Positions 20,939-30,551 of a stretch of DNA of 31,183 bases are shown here, piece after piece. The position numbers and the translations under genes are program-made. The stretch comes from a virus. The DNA is taken from the IMG/VR virus record IMGVR_UViG_3300029286_000174, positions 1-31,183 of that record. The stretch is one strand, 5' to 3'. The notes beneath the pieces were generated by a model. That model saw only the letters and a list, made by a program, of their open reading frames with translations. It was not told the DNA's origin and did not search any database. Each line of letters opens with the position of its first letter. Within the stretch, counting starts at the first letter, position 1.

Positions 20939-21424
20939 ATGAGGGTTTATTTTCGCTGCATGGAAGGTAAATATAATGATGTTGAGCTGCTTTTTATCCG
21001 TGAAGTTCTGGATGAATTCGGTGACGACCTGGTTGACAGGCTTACCGAGGAAGTTGAGAAACGCGAGTTAAAGAAATCGGGCGACCTGGTAAACAGCCTC
21101 TCGGCTAAAGTTACCAACGAAGGCATTAATCCAAAACTCGAAATAAGCTTTTTTGGCTATGGCCGTGCGATTGAGATAAAATGGCATAAACTCCGTAAGA
21201 ACCGGCGTGCTTTTAACGAAAGTACAGAGGTTTATTTGTGGGGACACCGCAAAAAGCGGTTGAAAAGCAGCAGTAAAAAGGCTAAAGACACGCTCTGGTA
21301 TTCGCGCACGGCTTACGGTAGTATCAACCGGTTATTATCCATCCTATCCACCAACTACTCAGAACATGAGCAGGAACGATTAAAGAATTTGCTTAACCGC
21401 CAAAAAATAAGGCTTACACCATGA
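20939..21424 (+). CDS. Basic protein before the tape measure, probable minor tail protein
   Basis: A 161-aa protein, basic in its second half (HKLRKNRRAFNESTEVYLWGHRKKRLKSSSKKAK). The first Met is at 20939; Met8 (20960) is an equally possible start, because MEGKYNDVELLFIREVLDEFG reads like a natural N-terminus. N-terminal half acidic and helical. It directly precedes and overlaps the tape measure gene (ATGA), so a tail role is likely. Not recognised. Confidence 0.6.
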   Translation: MRVYFRCMEGKYNDVELLFIREVLDEFGDDLVDRLTEEVEKRELKKSGDLVNSLSAKVTNEGINPKLEISFFGYGRAIEIKWHKLRKNRRAFNESTEVYLWGHRKKRLKSSSKKAKDTLWYSRTAYGSINRLLSILSTNYSEHEQERLKNLLNRQKIRLTP

Positions 21425-24400
21425 GTTTAAAAATAGACCGGCTACAGCTTGATATCGTGATCAACAACGACCAGGCGCGTAAATCGTTACGCGAGCTGGA
21501 AGATCATTCCAGGGAACTACAACGGCAAATGTCGAAGGTTCCAAAAGGCTCTGAAGAATGGAACAAGATGAACACCCGCCTGAAGGAATTAAAGGTGCAG
21601 CATGATAAGGTAATTGAGAGCATCGGGATACAGAACCTGACGATGAAGGAACTTTCGGCCAGGCAAAGGGAGTTAAATGCTATTTTGCTTAATATGAGGC
21701 CTGGCATGAAAGGCTATGAGGACTTGAAGCAGCAGCAGATCGAGGTTGGCAAGCGACTAAAGGAATTGAAAAGCGGAGCGCAAGAGACATCGTTCTCGAT
21801 TGATAAACTTGCCCAGGGTTTTAATAAGTATTTTGGATTGCTTACTGCTGGACTTGCCTCACTCACCGGCGTATATTTCAGCTTACAGAAATTGGTAACA
21901 GGATCGGCCGAATTATCGGACGCATTAGCTGATGTGCGAAAAACTACCGGACTTACCGATGTTGAAGTTAAGCAACTTGCCAAAGATTTAAAAACGATTG
22001 ATACAAGATCATCGCGCAGTGAGCTTTTAGAACTTGCCAGAATAGCCGGTAAACTTGGCGTTACAGGAAAAGATGATATCCTTGGGTTTGTTCGCGCAGC
22101 AGATCAGATAAGTGTGGCTCTGGCTAACGATCTGGGCGGTAATGTTGAAGAGGCCGTGAACCAGATCGGTAAATTAGTTGATATTTTCAAGGTTAAAAAT
22201 GAGTATGGCCTGGAGGCCGGGTTACTTAAAACCGGATCAGCAATTAATGCACTTGGCGCAGCATCGACAGCTAATGAGGCTTACCTTGTAGAGTTTGCAA
22301 AACGTATGGGTGGCGTTGCCAACCAGGCAGGAATTTCGATACAGCAAATACTTGGCCTTGGTGCAACTCTGGACCAGCTTGGCCAAACTTCGGAGGTTTC
22401 TTCGACCTCACTGATGGGATTATGGGTTGATATGTTTAAGAAACCCGGCGAATATGCTGATATCGCGAAGATGAGCATGAAGGAATTTACCGACCTTTTG
22501 AAAACGGATGCCAACGAAGCGTTTATCCGCTTACTTGACGGACTTAACGGCAACAACGACGGCTTAACGGCCATGGCCAATAAACTTGATGGCCTTGGCC
22601 TGGATGGCAAACGCTCGATAAGTGTACTGGCAACACTTTCGCAAAACACGCAGATGCTCAGACAACAGCAAACGTTATCGAACCAGGAATTTGAAAAAGG
22701 TACTTCGCTTACCAAGGAATTTAATGTAAAAAATGAAAACCTTGGAGCAACAATGGCTAAAATAGGCAAAGCGATAGGACAATGGTTTGTTAGTTCGAAA
22801 ATGGTTGATATCATTGGAAATATTGCTACCAGAATACTTGATATTGTTAAAAATAGTGGCACACTAAACGAGCAGTTTACAGCTCAAGCCAAAAAGGTTG
22901 ATGAGTTGCAGCAAAACATAAATCCTTTACTGAGCAGGTATGATGCATTGAAAGATAAAGCCATACTAAACAGCGCTGAACAGGCTGAATTAAAAAATAT
23001 TATTGAACAGGTAGGCGCTGCTATTCCCAATGCGGTTACCCAGTTTGATAAATATGGCGTTGCCATTGGGTTAAATTCTGATGTTGCCCGAAAATACATC
23101 GAAGATCAGGCTGTGTACATGAAGTACATTAATAAGCAGGCTATTGAAGAGGAAGAAAAAACACTTAAGGACCTTGAAGAGAAATACGCAAACATGACCC
23201 AGCGTATGGAGGAACTAAACAGCACGGGTAAATTGTCGGTTTACGTAAAAGGTTCTCAGGTGGACAATCAGGCTACTGAAGAAGAGATAACCGAATTCAG
23301 GCGGCAATATGCTTTACTTGAAGGTGATGTACAAGGATCGAAAGAAACCATCAAGAAACTCAATGGCGAAGCATTGAAGGAAGAGATAAAAATGCGTGAA
23401 GATGCTGTGGTGCAACAACAGGAAGATGTTATAGTGATGAGTGATGCCGACAAAAAAGCCCAGGAAAAACTTTTGGCAGATAAAAAGAAGGCCCAGGAGG
23501 ATTACTATAATGACGTTGCCAAACTTGCTGATGATGCGTTTAAAAAGTCGCTGAGCAAAGATGAACAGGAACTACTTGCGATTGATGAAAAATACCAGGC
23601 ACTTTATGCCAAAGCTGATTTAGCCGGACAGGATACATCAGCTTTACAACAGCAACATGCTGATGAGCTTTCGGCAAAGCAACTGGAAATTGAAGAGCGT
23701 ACCCAGCAGGCAATTCTTGAGTTAAAGCAAAAGTATGGCATTGATGTTACTGCCGAAGTGATGGCGTTGGAGCTTGCACAGCTTTATGATTTGAAAGCTA
23801 AAGAACTAATTACGGAAGACCAATTCCTTCAAGCAAAACAGGCTCTTATTGATAAGTACAATAAAAAGGATTTAAAGGCAGAAAAACAGGCTGCAAAAGA
23901 TGCTGTTCAGATTGAGAAATGGAAACAGGAAGGGAAGATGGCTGTTGTTGAAGCTACTTCGAATCTTGTGCAGACGATTTTTAAATCTGAATCGATTGCG
24001 GCAAGGATTGCAGCTTCGGCCATGGCGATTATTAATACCTGGGCAGCAGCAACAGCGGCCTTAGCTCCACCACCATTTGGCGCTGGTCCCATTGCCGGTA
24101 TTCCGTTTGCAACGGCAGCAGTGATAAATGGCTTGGCAAATGTTGCCAGGATAAATGCCGTTCAGTTTGCCGGTGGCAAGTACGATGTAATTGGCGCCAG
24201 CGATGGAAAGACTTACCGCGCTGATTATGCGCCAACTTCAAAAACAGGAGTTTATAATGCGCCAACGCTCATCGGCGACGGTGCGCCGGAGCTTGTGATT
24301 GACGGTCCAACCCTGCGAAACATGCAGATGAATGCACCGGGATTAATCCAGGCGATACTTCAAATGAGAGTGCCGCAATACAGCTCTGGCAATTATGGCA

Positions 24401-24594
24401 GCGTGAGTGATCAAAAGGTTCAAAAGGTTCAATCCGTTCAACCATCTGACAACGTAGCATCTGCTATGATGCTTACATTGCTTGCTGAGATTTCGGCAAA
24501 GCTCGACAATCCTACCAGAGCAGCAATCAGTTACAGCGATCTGGATAAATCAATTAAGGAAGTTGAAACAATTAAAAATAGTGTCAGTAAATGA
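21421..24594 (+). CDS. Tail tape measure protein
   Basis: A 1057-aa protein, the longest in the window. Residues 1-125 are charged coiled coil (RELQRQMSKVPKGSEEWNKM). A hydrophobic segment follows (about 133-155), then the TP901-type core with ELSDALADVRKTTGLTDVEVKQLAKDL and later LGAASTANEAYLVEFAKRMGGVANQAGISIQQILGLG. A long Lys/Gln/Ala coiled coil (about 670-850) and a hydrophobic Ala/Pro/Gly stretch (about 860-915) complete it. Tape measure proteins set tail length and enter the host envelope; the length would suggest a tail of very roughly 150 nm by the usual 1.5 Angstrom per residue rule. Confidence 0.93.
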   Translation: MSLKIDRLQLDIVINNDQARKSLRELEDHSRELQRQMSKVPKGSEEWNKMNTRLKELKVQHDKVIESIGIQNLTMKELSARQRELNAILLNMRPGMKGYEDLKQQQIEVGKRLKELKSGAQETSFSIDKLAQGFNKYFGLLTAGLASLTGVYFSLQKLVTGSAELSDALADVRKTTGLTDVEVKQLAKDLKTIDTRSSRSELLELARIAGKLGVTGKDDILGFVRAADQISVALANDLGGNVEEAVNQIGKLVDIFKVKNEYGLEAGLLKTGSAINALGAASTANEAYLVEFAKRMGGVANQAGISIQQILGLGATLDQLGQTSEVSSTSLMGLWVDMFKKPGEYADIAKMSMKEFTDLLKTDANEAFIRLLDGLNGNNDGLTAMANKLDGLGLDGKRSISVLATLSQNTQMLRQQQTLSNQEFEKGTSLTKEFNVKNENLGATMAKIGKAIGQWFVSSKMVDIIGNIATRILDIVKNSGTLNEQFTAQAKKVDELQQNINPLLSRYDALKDKAILNSAEQAELKNIIEQVGAAIPNAVTQFDKYGVAIGLNSDVARKYIEDQAVYMKYINKQAIEEEEKTLKDLEEKYANMTQRMEELNSTGKLSVYVKGSQVDNQATEEEITEFRRQYALLEGDVQGSKETIKKLNGEALKEEIKMREDAVVQQQEDVIVMSDADKKAQEKLLADKKKAQEDYYNDVAKLADDAFKKSLSKDEQELLAIDEKYQALYAKADLAGQDTSALQQQHADELSAKQLEIEERTQQAILELKQKYGIDVTAEVMALELAQLYDLKAKELITEDQFLQAKQALIDKYNKKDLKAEKQAAKDAVQIEKWKQEGKMAVVEATSNLVQTIFKSESIAARIAASAMAIINTWAAATAALAPPPFGAGPIAGIPFATAAVINGLANVARINAVQFAGGKYDVIGASDGKTYRADYAPTSKTGVYNAPTLIGDGAPELVIDGPTLRNMQMNAPGLIQAILQMRVPQYSSGNYGSVSDQKVQKVQSVQPSDNVASAMMLTLLAEISAKLDNPTRAAISYSDLDKSIKEVETIKNSVSK

Positions 24595-26171
24595 TAACGA
24601 TAACAAAATATCCCGAGCCGGTGGTTCTGGCTGGCAATAAGGTGCTGGTAAATGCTACCGGTACAAAAATGTACAGCAATGCCGGGCAACATAGCATTTT
24701 TAGAATACGATGCTATCTCAGCGAAGCTATAACTGCCGGAAGCAGCGTAACACTGTCATGGGGCAATAAATCTGTTACTATAATTTTCCAGGGGGCAAAT
24801 CCTGATAATTCGCCGTTTATTTTCAGTCCTACATTGGCAATAACCCAGTATTGGGCTGAGTACTTTTTCCAGTTCCTTCAGAATATTTATCAGTTTGATG
24901 CTGATTTCATTTTGTCGCTTGATATTTCGTCAGGAGTTTATTTCGATATTACGTTTACTTCACGCGAAAAAGGCAGCAATTACACCATTACTTCAACCCC
25001 TGATGTTAACCTTACATTTGTAAATGTGCAACAAGGTTTGGACCCGGTTATCCGATCAGGCTATCAACACATTTTCCAGGTTAAAGACACCGACGGAAAC
25101 ATTATTGGCGAGGAAGCCATAACCCCGGATGCAAACCAGCAGTCAGTTTTCGATACTTCGGAATACCTTTATAACAGGCTCGAACTGAACAGGGCTGCCG
25201 TTGAAGGCTTTTCGTTTCCGGTGCAGGAAGACAAGATTTTTGAGCGCGGCGCCCAGGCACTCCGGTTTTTTGTGCGCTATGCCGAAAAATGGGATCAGAC
25301 GGTGCAAACAATGTACAGCGGCGCAATATGTACCGCGCTGATGGGCGGATTAAGCAAAGTTAAAGAGGCAGAGTTTACAGCTTACGGAACAACGTTTTCG
25401 GCTTTGCTGGATGATGAACAGTTTTTCCTTACCTGGCAACCGGTTACAAAACGTAACTCGTTGTCTTCGACTGAACGGCTTTACTTTTACAACAACGCAA
25501 ACCGTACAATCTATCTAAAATTCAAAGTCTATTTTTATGATGGAACCACTTCAACCACAACCAACCCCGATTTCCTCACTATTCAGGCAGTAGTAGGAAA
25601 GGTTTACGAATTCGATACTTCAGCAGGTTTCTTCCCAAATCCGACTTCACCTATCGAAAAATATGAGGTATGGCTTGAAACTACAGATGATGAACGCATC
25701 AGCGAAATACGCACTTACCAGGTCGATTATACTTTTTACCGCAATGAGCAACACTTTATTTTCCGTAACAGTCTGGGCGAATTTGATACGGTAAGATGTA
25801 CAGGAAGGTTAAAAAGGCAGGGCGAATTTAACCGCGAAACCTTTACCGACGACGACAATGAGCGTCATCAGCTTACCAATTTGATTGATGCTACCTACAG
25901 CATAGAAACAGGCAGCATCCCGGGAGACCATGCCAGGTGGCTCGAAGATATGATGTTGAGCAAGGAAGTTTACTGGCTCACGCAAAACCAGTCGCTGCCG
26001 ATCATCGTCACGAATAAGAAAAGCACGGAGCAGGTTGACGACCAGCGCCGGTTTAATGTTTCGTTTGATTTCGCCCTTTCGGCAATCGAAACGTACAGCG
26101 CCGCGCCATCAACACGCAATGCAGTTTTAGAGGAATTAACCGGCAACAATAACGGAAACATCAATGCTTAA
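24591..26171 (+). CDS. Distal tail/baseplate-type structural protein
   Basis: A 526-aa beta-rich protein starting in the tape measure stop (ATGA). Alternating aromatic strands throughout (IFRIRCYLSEAITAGSSVTLSWGNKSVTIIFQG, then YLYNRLELNRAAVEGFSFPVQEDKIFERGAQALRFFVRYAEKW) and a C-terminal part (YSIETGSIPGDHARWLEDMMLSKEVYW) that looks like the ring domain of distal proteins. Gene position right after the tape measure is that of the distal tail protein. Family known to me only as a Bacteroidetes phage tail protein of unknown detail. Confidence 0.65.
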   Translation: MITITKYPEPVVLAGNKVLVNATGTKMYSNAGQHSIFRIRCYLSEAITAGSSVTLSWGNKSVTIIFQGANPDNSPFIFSPTLAITQYWAEYFFQFLQNIYQFDADFILSLDISSGVYFDITFTSREKGSNYTITSTPDVNLTFVNVQQGLDPVIRSGYQHIFQVKDTDGNIIGEEAITPDANQQSVFDTSEYLYNRLELNRAAVEGFSFPVQEDKIFERGAQALRFFVRYAEKWDQTVQTMYSGAICTALMGGLSKVKEAEFTAYGTTFSALLDDEQFFLTWQPVTKRNSLSSTERLYFYNNANRTIYLKFKVYFYDGTTSTTTNPDFLTIQAVVGKVYEFDTSAGFFPNPTSPIEKYEVWLETTDDERISEIRTYQVDYTFYRNEQHFIFRNSLGEFDTVRCTGRLKRQGEFNRETFTDDDNERHQLTNLIDATYSIETGSIPGDHARWLEDMMLSKEVYWLTQNQSLPIIVTNKKSTEQVDDQRRFNVSFDFALSAIETYSAAPSTRNAVLEELTGNNNGNINA

Positions 26172-27855
26172 AATCAAAGTTGGCACCGAATATCTGGACA
26201 TGGGAAAGTTCTCGGTTTCCTTTGAGCTGCTTTCGCCGGTTTTTAACGACGTTGGCAGTTTCAGTTATCCGTTCACACTTCCGGCCACAGCCAAAAATAA
26301 GCAGGTTTTAGGCTTTCCGGCAAAGGTTAACTACGCAAATTTCACCACGCAAAAGGTAGCCGTTGAGTTGTTCCTGAGCGGACTTTTCTGGAAACGCGGC
26401 AACCTGGTAATCACCGAGGCCAACAAAGACAGCATCCGGGCAAACTTCACTGTTTCGGAAGGTTATTTTTATTCGACGATTAAGGATTTGAAGCTGGCGG
26501 ATTTAGATTTGGGGGGAGAGCGCTGGCATTTTGATTACGAAACGGCACCATTCAGCCCGTTTAATGCAATTTTCGATAAATCATATCCTGAAGTTGATTT
26601 CATTTTATTCCCTGTTTTTTGGCCTGAATTTTATGGAGACACAGCGAAAGGAACACTGCTGAATGATACGTTTTTCGGTTATGTTAACTGGTTTAATCAT
26701 GAATTCCCGTTTTATGGCGAAGAAGCAAATACGCTTGTTTTGTTCCCATTCCTCAATTACGTTATGAAACAAGCATTTGCCAGGTTAAATATTAACCCGA
26801 CAAAAAACATCTTTACACAGGATCAGTACCTCAGACAACTGGTGCTTTTTAATCATATTTCGTGTAATGTATGGACCGTTGAAGAAGAAGGCGTTACTCC
26901 TGTTACAAATACAGAACACCGGTTTAGTCTGAATAATTATGTTCCGGATCTCACGGTTTCTGAACTGTTCGATTTTCTAAACAAAATATTCAAAAGCATC
27001 GTTTTTTATAATGATTTTTCAGGTGATATTTCGATAATCCTGTTGCGCGACATTTTACAGAGCAACGATATTATTGGTCTGGATGCACCTTTTAAAATGA
27101 ATTATCTAAAGCTGAATGAGTATGATGGTTTTACGATGAGTTATGTTATTGATTCGTCGGATAAATCGGCAGAACAGTATTTTAAAGATATTTCAAAGTT
27201 CAATTTTAAAGGTGAATTATCAACCCTGGCCGAGCTGCCAGACAGTAATAACCTGCTTTTTGATTTGTACTTTATCCGTGATATTCACAAATATTACTAT
27301 TACAATGTTACCTATTCGATTGGTGGAGATGTAGGCGAATTTGTGGAATATTCGGATGATCTTTTGACGATAACCGAAGGAAATGGCGATTTTGAATTTG
27401 AGATTCCAGGCGTTTTTGCAAAATCAGCACGAAGGCAGATTTGCGCAAATGACGGCGCTTTTCAGGAATATGAAGTCCCTTTGGTTTTTCCAGATAAGCC
27501 AGAGCCACGATTGATGTTTTGGCATGGTTTACAGCCAAATTTCGGGACACCCGATAAACCTTTCGGCAGCGCTTTTAATGTTTTGCCATTACAGCAAACA
27601 ATTATTTCGCCATATTCTCTGGAATGGGAAGGTGAATATGGCATCAAAGAAAACTTCCACAAAAAATTTCTCGAATTCAAAAAGACTACCCGCGAGACGG
27701 AAATCAGCATGATACTTAAAGCATCGGAATTGAAAAACATTGATTTTTCGCGCAAATACCGCTTTGCCGAAGCCAACTGGCTACTATCCTCAATAAAATT
27801 TACGGTAACGAATGACAGGATTTCACCGGCTACAATTATTGCTTACAAGGTTTAA
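26164..27855 (+). CDS. Large tail-tip structural protein
   Basis: A 563-aa protein overlapping the previous gene by 8 nt. The N-terminus, FNDVGSFSYPFTLPATAKNKQVLGFPAKVN (about residues 22-52), is a pattern I associate with tail-tip proteins of Bacteroidetes phages. The body is beta-rich and aromatic. No peptidase or glycosidase motif seen. Second gene after the tape measure, so probably the baseplate hub or tail-associated protein. Confidence 0.62.
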   Translation: MLKIKVGTEYLDMGKFSVSFELLSPVFNDVGSFSYPFTLPATAKNKQVLGFPAKVNYANFTTQKVAVELFLSGLFWKRGNLVITEANKDSIRANFTVSEGYFYSTIKDLKLADLDLGGERWHFDYETAPFSPFNAIFDKSYPEVDFILFPVFWPEFYGDTAKGTLLNDTFFGYVNWFNHEFPFYGEEANTLVLFPFLNYVMKQAFARLNINPTKNIFTQDQYLRQLVLFNHISCNVWTVEEEGVTPVTNTEHRFSLNNYVPDLTVSELFDFLNKIFKSIVFYNDFSGDISIILLRDILQSNDIIGLDAPFKMNYLKLNEYDGFTMSYVIDSSDKSAEQYFKDISKFNFKGELSTLAELPDSNNLLFDLYFIRDIHKYYYYNVTYSIGGDVGEFVEYSDDLLTITEGNGDFEFEIPGVFAKSARRQICANDGAFQEYEVPLVFPDKPEPRLMFWHGLQPNFGTPDKPFGSAFNVLPLQQTIISPYSLEWEGEYGIKENFHKKFLEFKKTTRETEISMILKASELKNIDFSRKYRFAEANWLLSSIKFTVTNDRISPATIIAYKV

Positions 27856-27858
27856 ATT

Positions 27859-27868
27859 GTCCTTTTCT
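27859..27868 (+). promoter_or_regulatory. GTCCTTTTCT motif before the fibre genes
   Basis: Identical to the motif at 20921 and followed in both cases by a T(T)AA(A)T-rich stretch. Here it stands 43 bp before the start codon of the fibre gene. Confidence 0.4.
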
Positions 27869-27910
27869 TAAACTTAAATTCATAACATTTTTGCTTAAAA
27901 TAAAATTCGG

Positions 27911-29206
27911 ATGGCGAAGTACACAAAAGCACAGGTTGATGAAAAGATAGCCTTAATTTTGGATAATAATTCAAAATTGGTTAACGCTGCCATAGTACGG
28001 GCAGTTTTGGCTACTTTGCGCGATATGGAGCAACTGGCTTCGTACATCAAACACGTAAACCTTACCCTCGACACGCTTACCGTCGAAGATGCGCTAACAG
28101 CCATTACCAACGCCAACATTCCGGTTTTTAACGTCAACCGCCCATACAAGGCCGGTTTTACGGTTTACTGGCAATACATCCTTTACGTTGCCAACATCGA
28201 CATCGTTACGGGTGGACAAACGCCTGATATTTCGGCTAACTGGATTCCGGTTGCCGGTGGATCGGGTGGCACCATGACGGCAGGGCAGATAAAAGCAGCC
28301 CTGGAAACTTTGCAAGGAACGGCCCGCCTGAGTGCTTCGGCAATTAACGGTTTACTCACCGATGCCGACCAGCTTACTTACGATGATCCTGCTTTTGGGT
28401 TTATCGGTTCAGCGCTCAATTACCTGGTTTTGCGGCAAAATATGGACTATTCGCAAACTTTGGCTTACAAAGTTGGGAATATCGTTTTTTACAACAGTAA
28501 ACTTTACAGGTGTAAACTTGCCTGCGTAAATGTACCGCCAACCAGCACAAACAATTGGGAGCTTGCAGTTCCGGCGCCAACTTCCGAAGCCGATTTTGTG
28601 GCATTTTACAACGATTTAGAAAAGAAAACCGATTTTGTGGTTACAACCGGAGGCACTGTTTCGTTTGACGAACGCTGCCTGTTAAGCGTAAAGGGAATAA
28701 GCTACATCTGGGAAATACAAAATGAGGCCGAAAACTCGCCGATAGTTTACAAAATCCGCAAATCGTTTGATTATGATTTTGATACGGCAGGAACATACAC
28801 CATCAGGCTTTCGGTTTTTAATTCGGAAGGCGGGCTGATAGATTCCATCGAAAAGCAATCGTTTATTGAGGTTGCCGATACCATCCCGGATTTTACGGTT
28901 TATTATGGTACTTCGGAAGACACAAGCGTAAGCCAGGGCGAAGTTGAAGCAGGGACAACCTACATTGATACTACACCAATTGAAACTCAGATTGACTACA
29001 ACATAACAACCCCAGCCGTTCCGTGGTTTGCTGCACCAGCTTCTAACGAATACACGCATTTTCAGGGACAGATAGCCGGATGGATGCCAATATCTGACGG
29101 ATGGACAAAATCACAACTGTACATCAACAGCATTCTTTACACGCTTTATGTTTATACTTATCCTACACAAGTAAATTATTTCATGTTTAAAAAAATAACA
29201 TCTTAA
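27911..29206 (+). CDS. Tail fibre-like protein with carbohydrate-binding-type and PKD-like domains
   Basis: A 431-aa protein. An N-terminal helical attachment region (1-65) is followed by two segments of the 'Y..G..V...G.LY.....N....P.....W' kind typical of CBM5/12-like sugar-binding modules: 74-113 (NVNRPYKAGFTVYWQYILY) and 183-218 (TLAYKVGNIVFYNSKLYRC, ending NNWELA). Next comes a PKD-like beta domain (about 240-322, with FDYDFDTAGTYTIRLSVF). The last 100 residues (328-431) are shared with the next gene product. A receptor-binding fibre or adhesin is the natural reading. Confidence 0.72.
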   Translation: MAKYTKAQVDEKIALILDNNSKLVNAAIVRAVLATLRDMEQLASYIKHVNLTLDTLTVEDALTAITNANIPVFNVNRPYKAGFTVYWQYILYVANIDIVTGGQTPDISANWIPVAGGSGGTMTAGQIKAALETLQGTARLSASAINGLLTDADQLTYDDPAFGFIGSALNYLVLRQNMDYSQTLAYKVGNIVFYNSKLYRCKLACVNVPPTSTNNWELAVPAPTSEADFVAFYNDLEKKTDFVVTTGGTVSFDERCLLSVKGISYIWEIQNEAENSPIVYKIRKSFDYDFDTAGTYTIRLSVFNSEGGLIDSIEKQSFIEVADTIPDFTVYYGTSEDTSVSQGEVEAGTTYIDTTPIETQIDYNITTPAVPWFAAPASNEYTHFQGQIAGWMPISDGWTKSQLYINSILYTLYVYTYPTQVNYFMFKKITS

Positions 29207-29210
29207 CAAA

Positions 29211-30548
29211 ATGCCAATAGCACGAATACCATTAGGTACAGGAATTTCGATAAATGCCCCGGCCGGTCCTGATCATAAAATGAATGTAGGAGGAGCCGAT
29301 TCCGTTTATTCAACAAAGGATGGCGCAACTGGAATACCTTCTTATTGGAGATATGAAGGGATGCCGGTTTGGGCTAAAGAAGAAGGTGTTTGGAATAAAT
29401 ACATCCTGGCTGCTGATCTTACTACATGGATACCAGACATTGGCGGAGTTTCGCAGGAAGATTTCGACGAGCACGTTGCAGCTGCTAATCCTCACGGAAC
29501 AACGGCTGCGGATATTAATACCTTATTTGCAAATCAAACCGTTGAAGAAGCGCTTATTTATCTTTCAGGATTAGCCGAAAACGCGGCCACACAAGCATCA
29601 TTAACAGCACATACTGGCAATAAATCTAATTCTCATGAAGTAAATGCTTCGCAAATTCCAACATCAATTTTATTATCAAGTGTTCAAACATTGCTGGATT
29701 TATTGCGTACTGATGTTGATTTAAAAGCTACAATACAGTCGCTTACTACTCACGCTAATTTAAAAATTCATGCCGGAGCTACGGCCAGCGACTTACCTTC
29801 AACAGGAACATGGGCAACAGTTCAGGCAGCAATTACAGGCTTGCAAAATTTAATCCTGGCAATTGACACGCTTAGCGAATTAACCGGAGCAGCTGCATCA
29901 AGCAATGTAACGAATTTATCATTTCTTAAAGGTTTAAATGGTACTCCTTATACTTTAGCAACTGCAAATCCTACATCATTAAACTTTACAGCAAAAAACA
30001 TCTATAAAGCAAATTTTTCGGCTGATACTACAATCACCCACATTACAAACCCAGTTGATGGAGGATTGTACTGGCTTGTTTTAGGATTTACAGCGACGGC
30101 AACAGTAACTTTTAATAATACAGCCATATCTGGATTAGACCCGATTAAAGGATACGCCGGGACAACCTGCCTGCTTACCGGTGTTTATTACGACAGTAAA
30201 TGGCACTTTACCAGGAGTGAGTTATTCGACCTGAGATTTACCTATTATTATGGGGTTTCGACTGACACAACAGTTCTCGCACCCGAAATTATTTTACAAG
30301 GCACATCAGCAATATCCGGTAAAATCCAAAATATTAAGGTTAACTACAATATGGCTGATATAGCCTATCCGTGGTTTGCTGCACCGCAGGCAGTTCCTTT
30401 TACGATGGTTCAGGAAGTATTGGGCGACCCAATGACGATTGAAAGCAGGTTTACAATCACAACCGTCCTTATAAACTCGGTTACATACAATGTTTATGTT
30501 CACAAATCATATCCTACACAGATTTCAACTTTAACATTTATACTTTAA
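29211..30548 (+). CDS. Tail fibre-like protein with NPHGTT repeat region
   Basis: A 445-aa protein starting 4 bp after the previous stop. It contains DEHVAAANPHGTTAADI (86-102) and the related SHEVNASQI and HANLKIHAGATASDL, the 'HxxxxNPHxxTaxdv' repeats known from tail fibre shafts. A beta domain follows (about 245-345). The C-terminal domain (344-445) aligns with that of the preceding protein: YYYGVSTDTTV with VYYGTSEDTSV, YPWFAAP with VPWFAAP, KSYPTQI with YTYPTQV. A trimeric fibre with a shared tip domain fits. Confidence 0.75.
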   Translation: MPIARIPLGTGISINAPAGPDHKMNVGGADSVYSTKDGATGIPSYWRYEGMPVWAKEEGVWNKYILAADLTTWIPDIGGVSQEDFDEHVAAANPHGTTAADINTLFANQTVEEALIYLSGLAENAATQASLTAHTGNKSNSHEVNASQIPTSILLSSVQTLLDLLRTDVDLKATIQSLTTHANLKIHAGATASDLPSTGTWATVQAAITGLQNLILAIDTLSELTGAAASSNVTNLSFLKGLNGTPYTLATANPTSLNFTAKNIYKANFSADTTITHITNPVDGGLYWLVLGFTATATVTFNNTAISGLDPIKGYAGTTCLLTGVYYDSKWHFTRSELFDLRFTYYYGVSTDTTVLAPEIILQGTSAISGKIQNIKVNYNMADIAYPWFAAPQAVPFTMVQEVLGDPMTIESRFTITTVLINSVTYNVYVHKSYPTQISTLTFIL

Positions 30549-30551
30549 AAC

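Noticed and set aside
22281-22862. Long minus-strand frame of 193 codons inside the tape measure gene.
   Set aside because: Shadow of the strongly supported tape measure frame; Ser/Pro/Leu-rich composition typical of antisense frames.
28892-30548. Diversity-generating retroelement variable region in the fibre genes.
   Set aside because: The two similar C-termini differ at all kinds of positions, not mainly at adenines, and no reverse transcriptase or template repeat is seen in the window.
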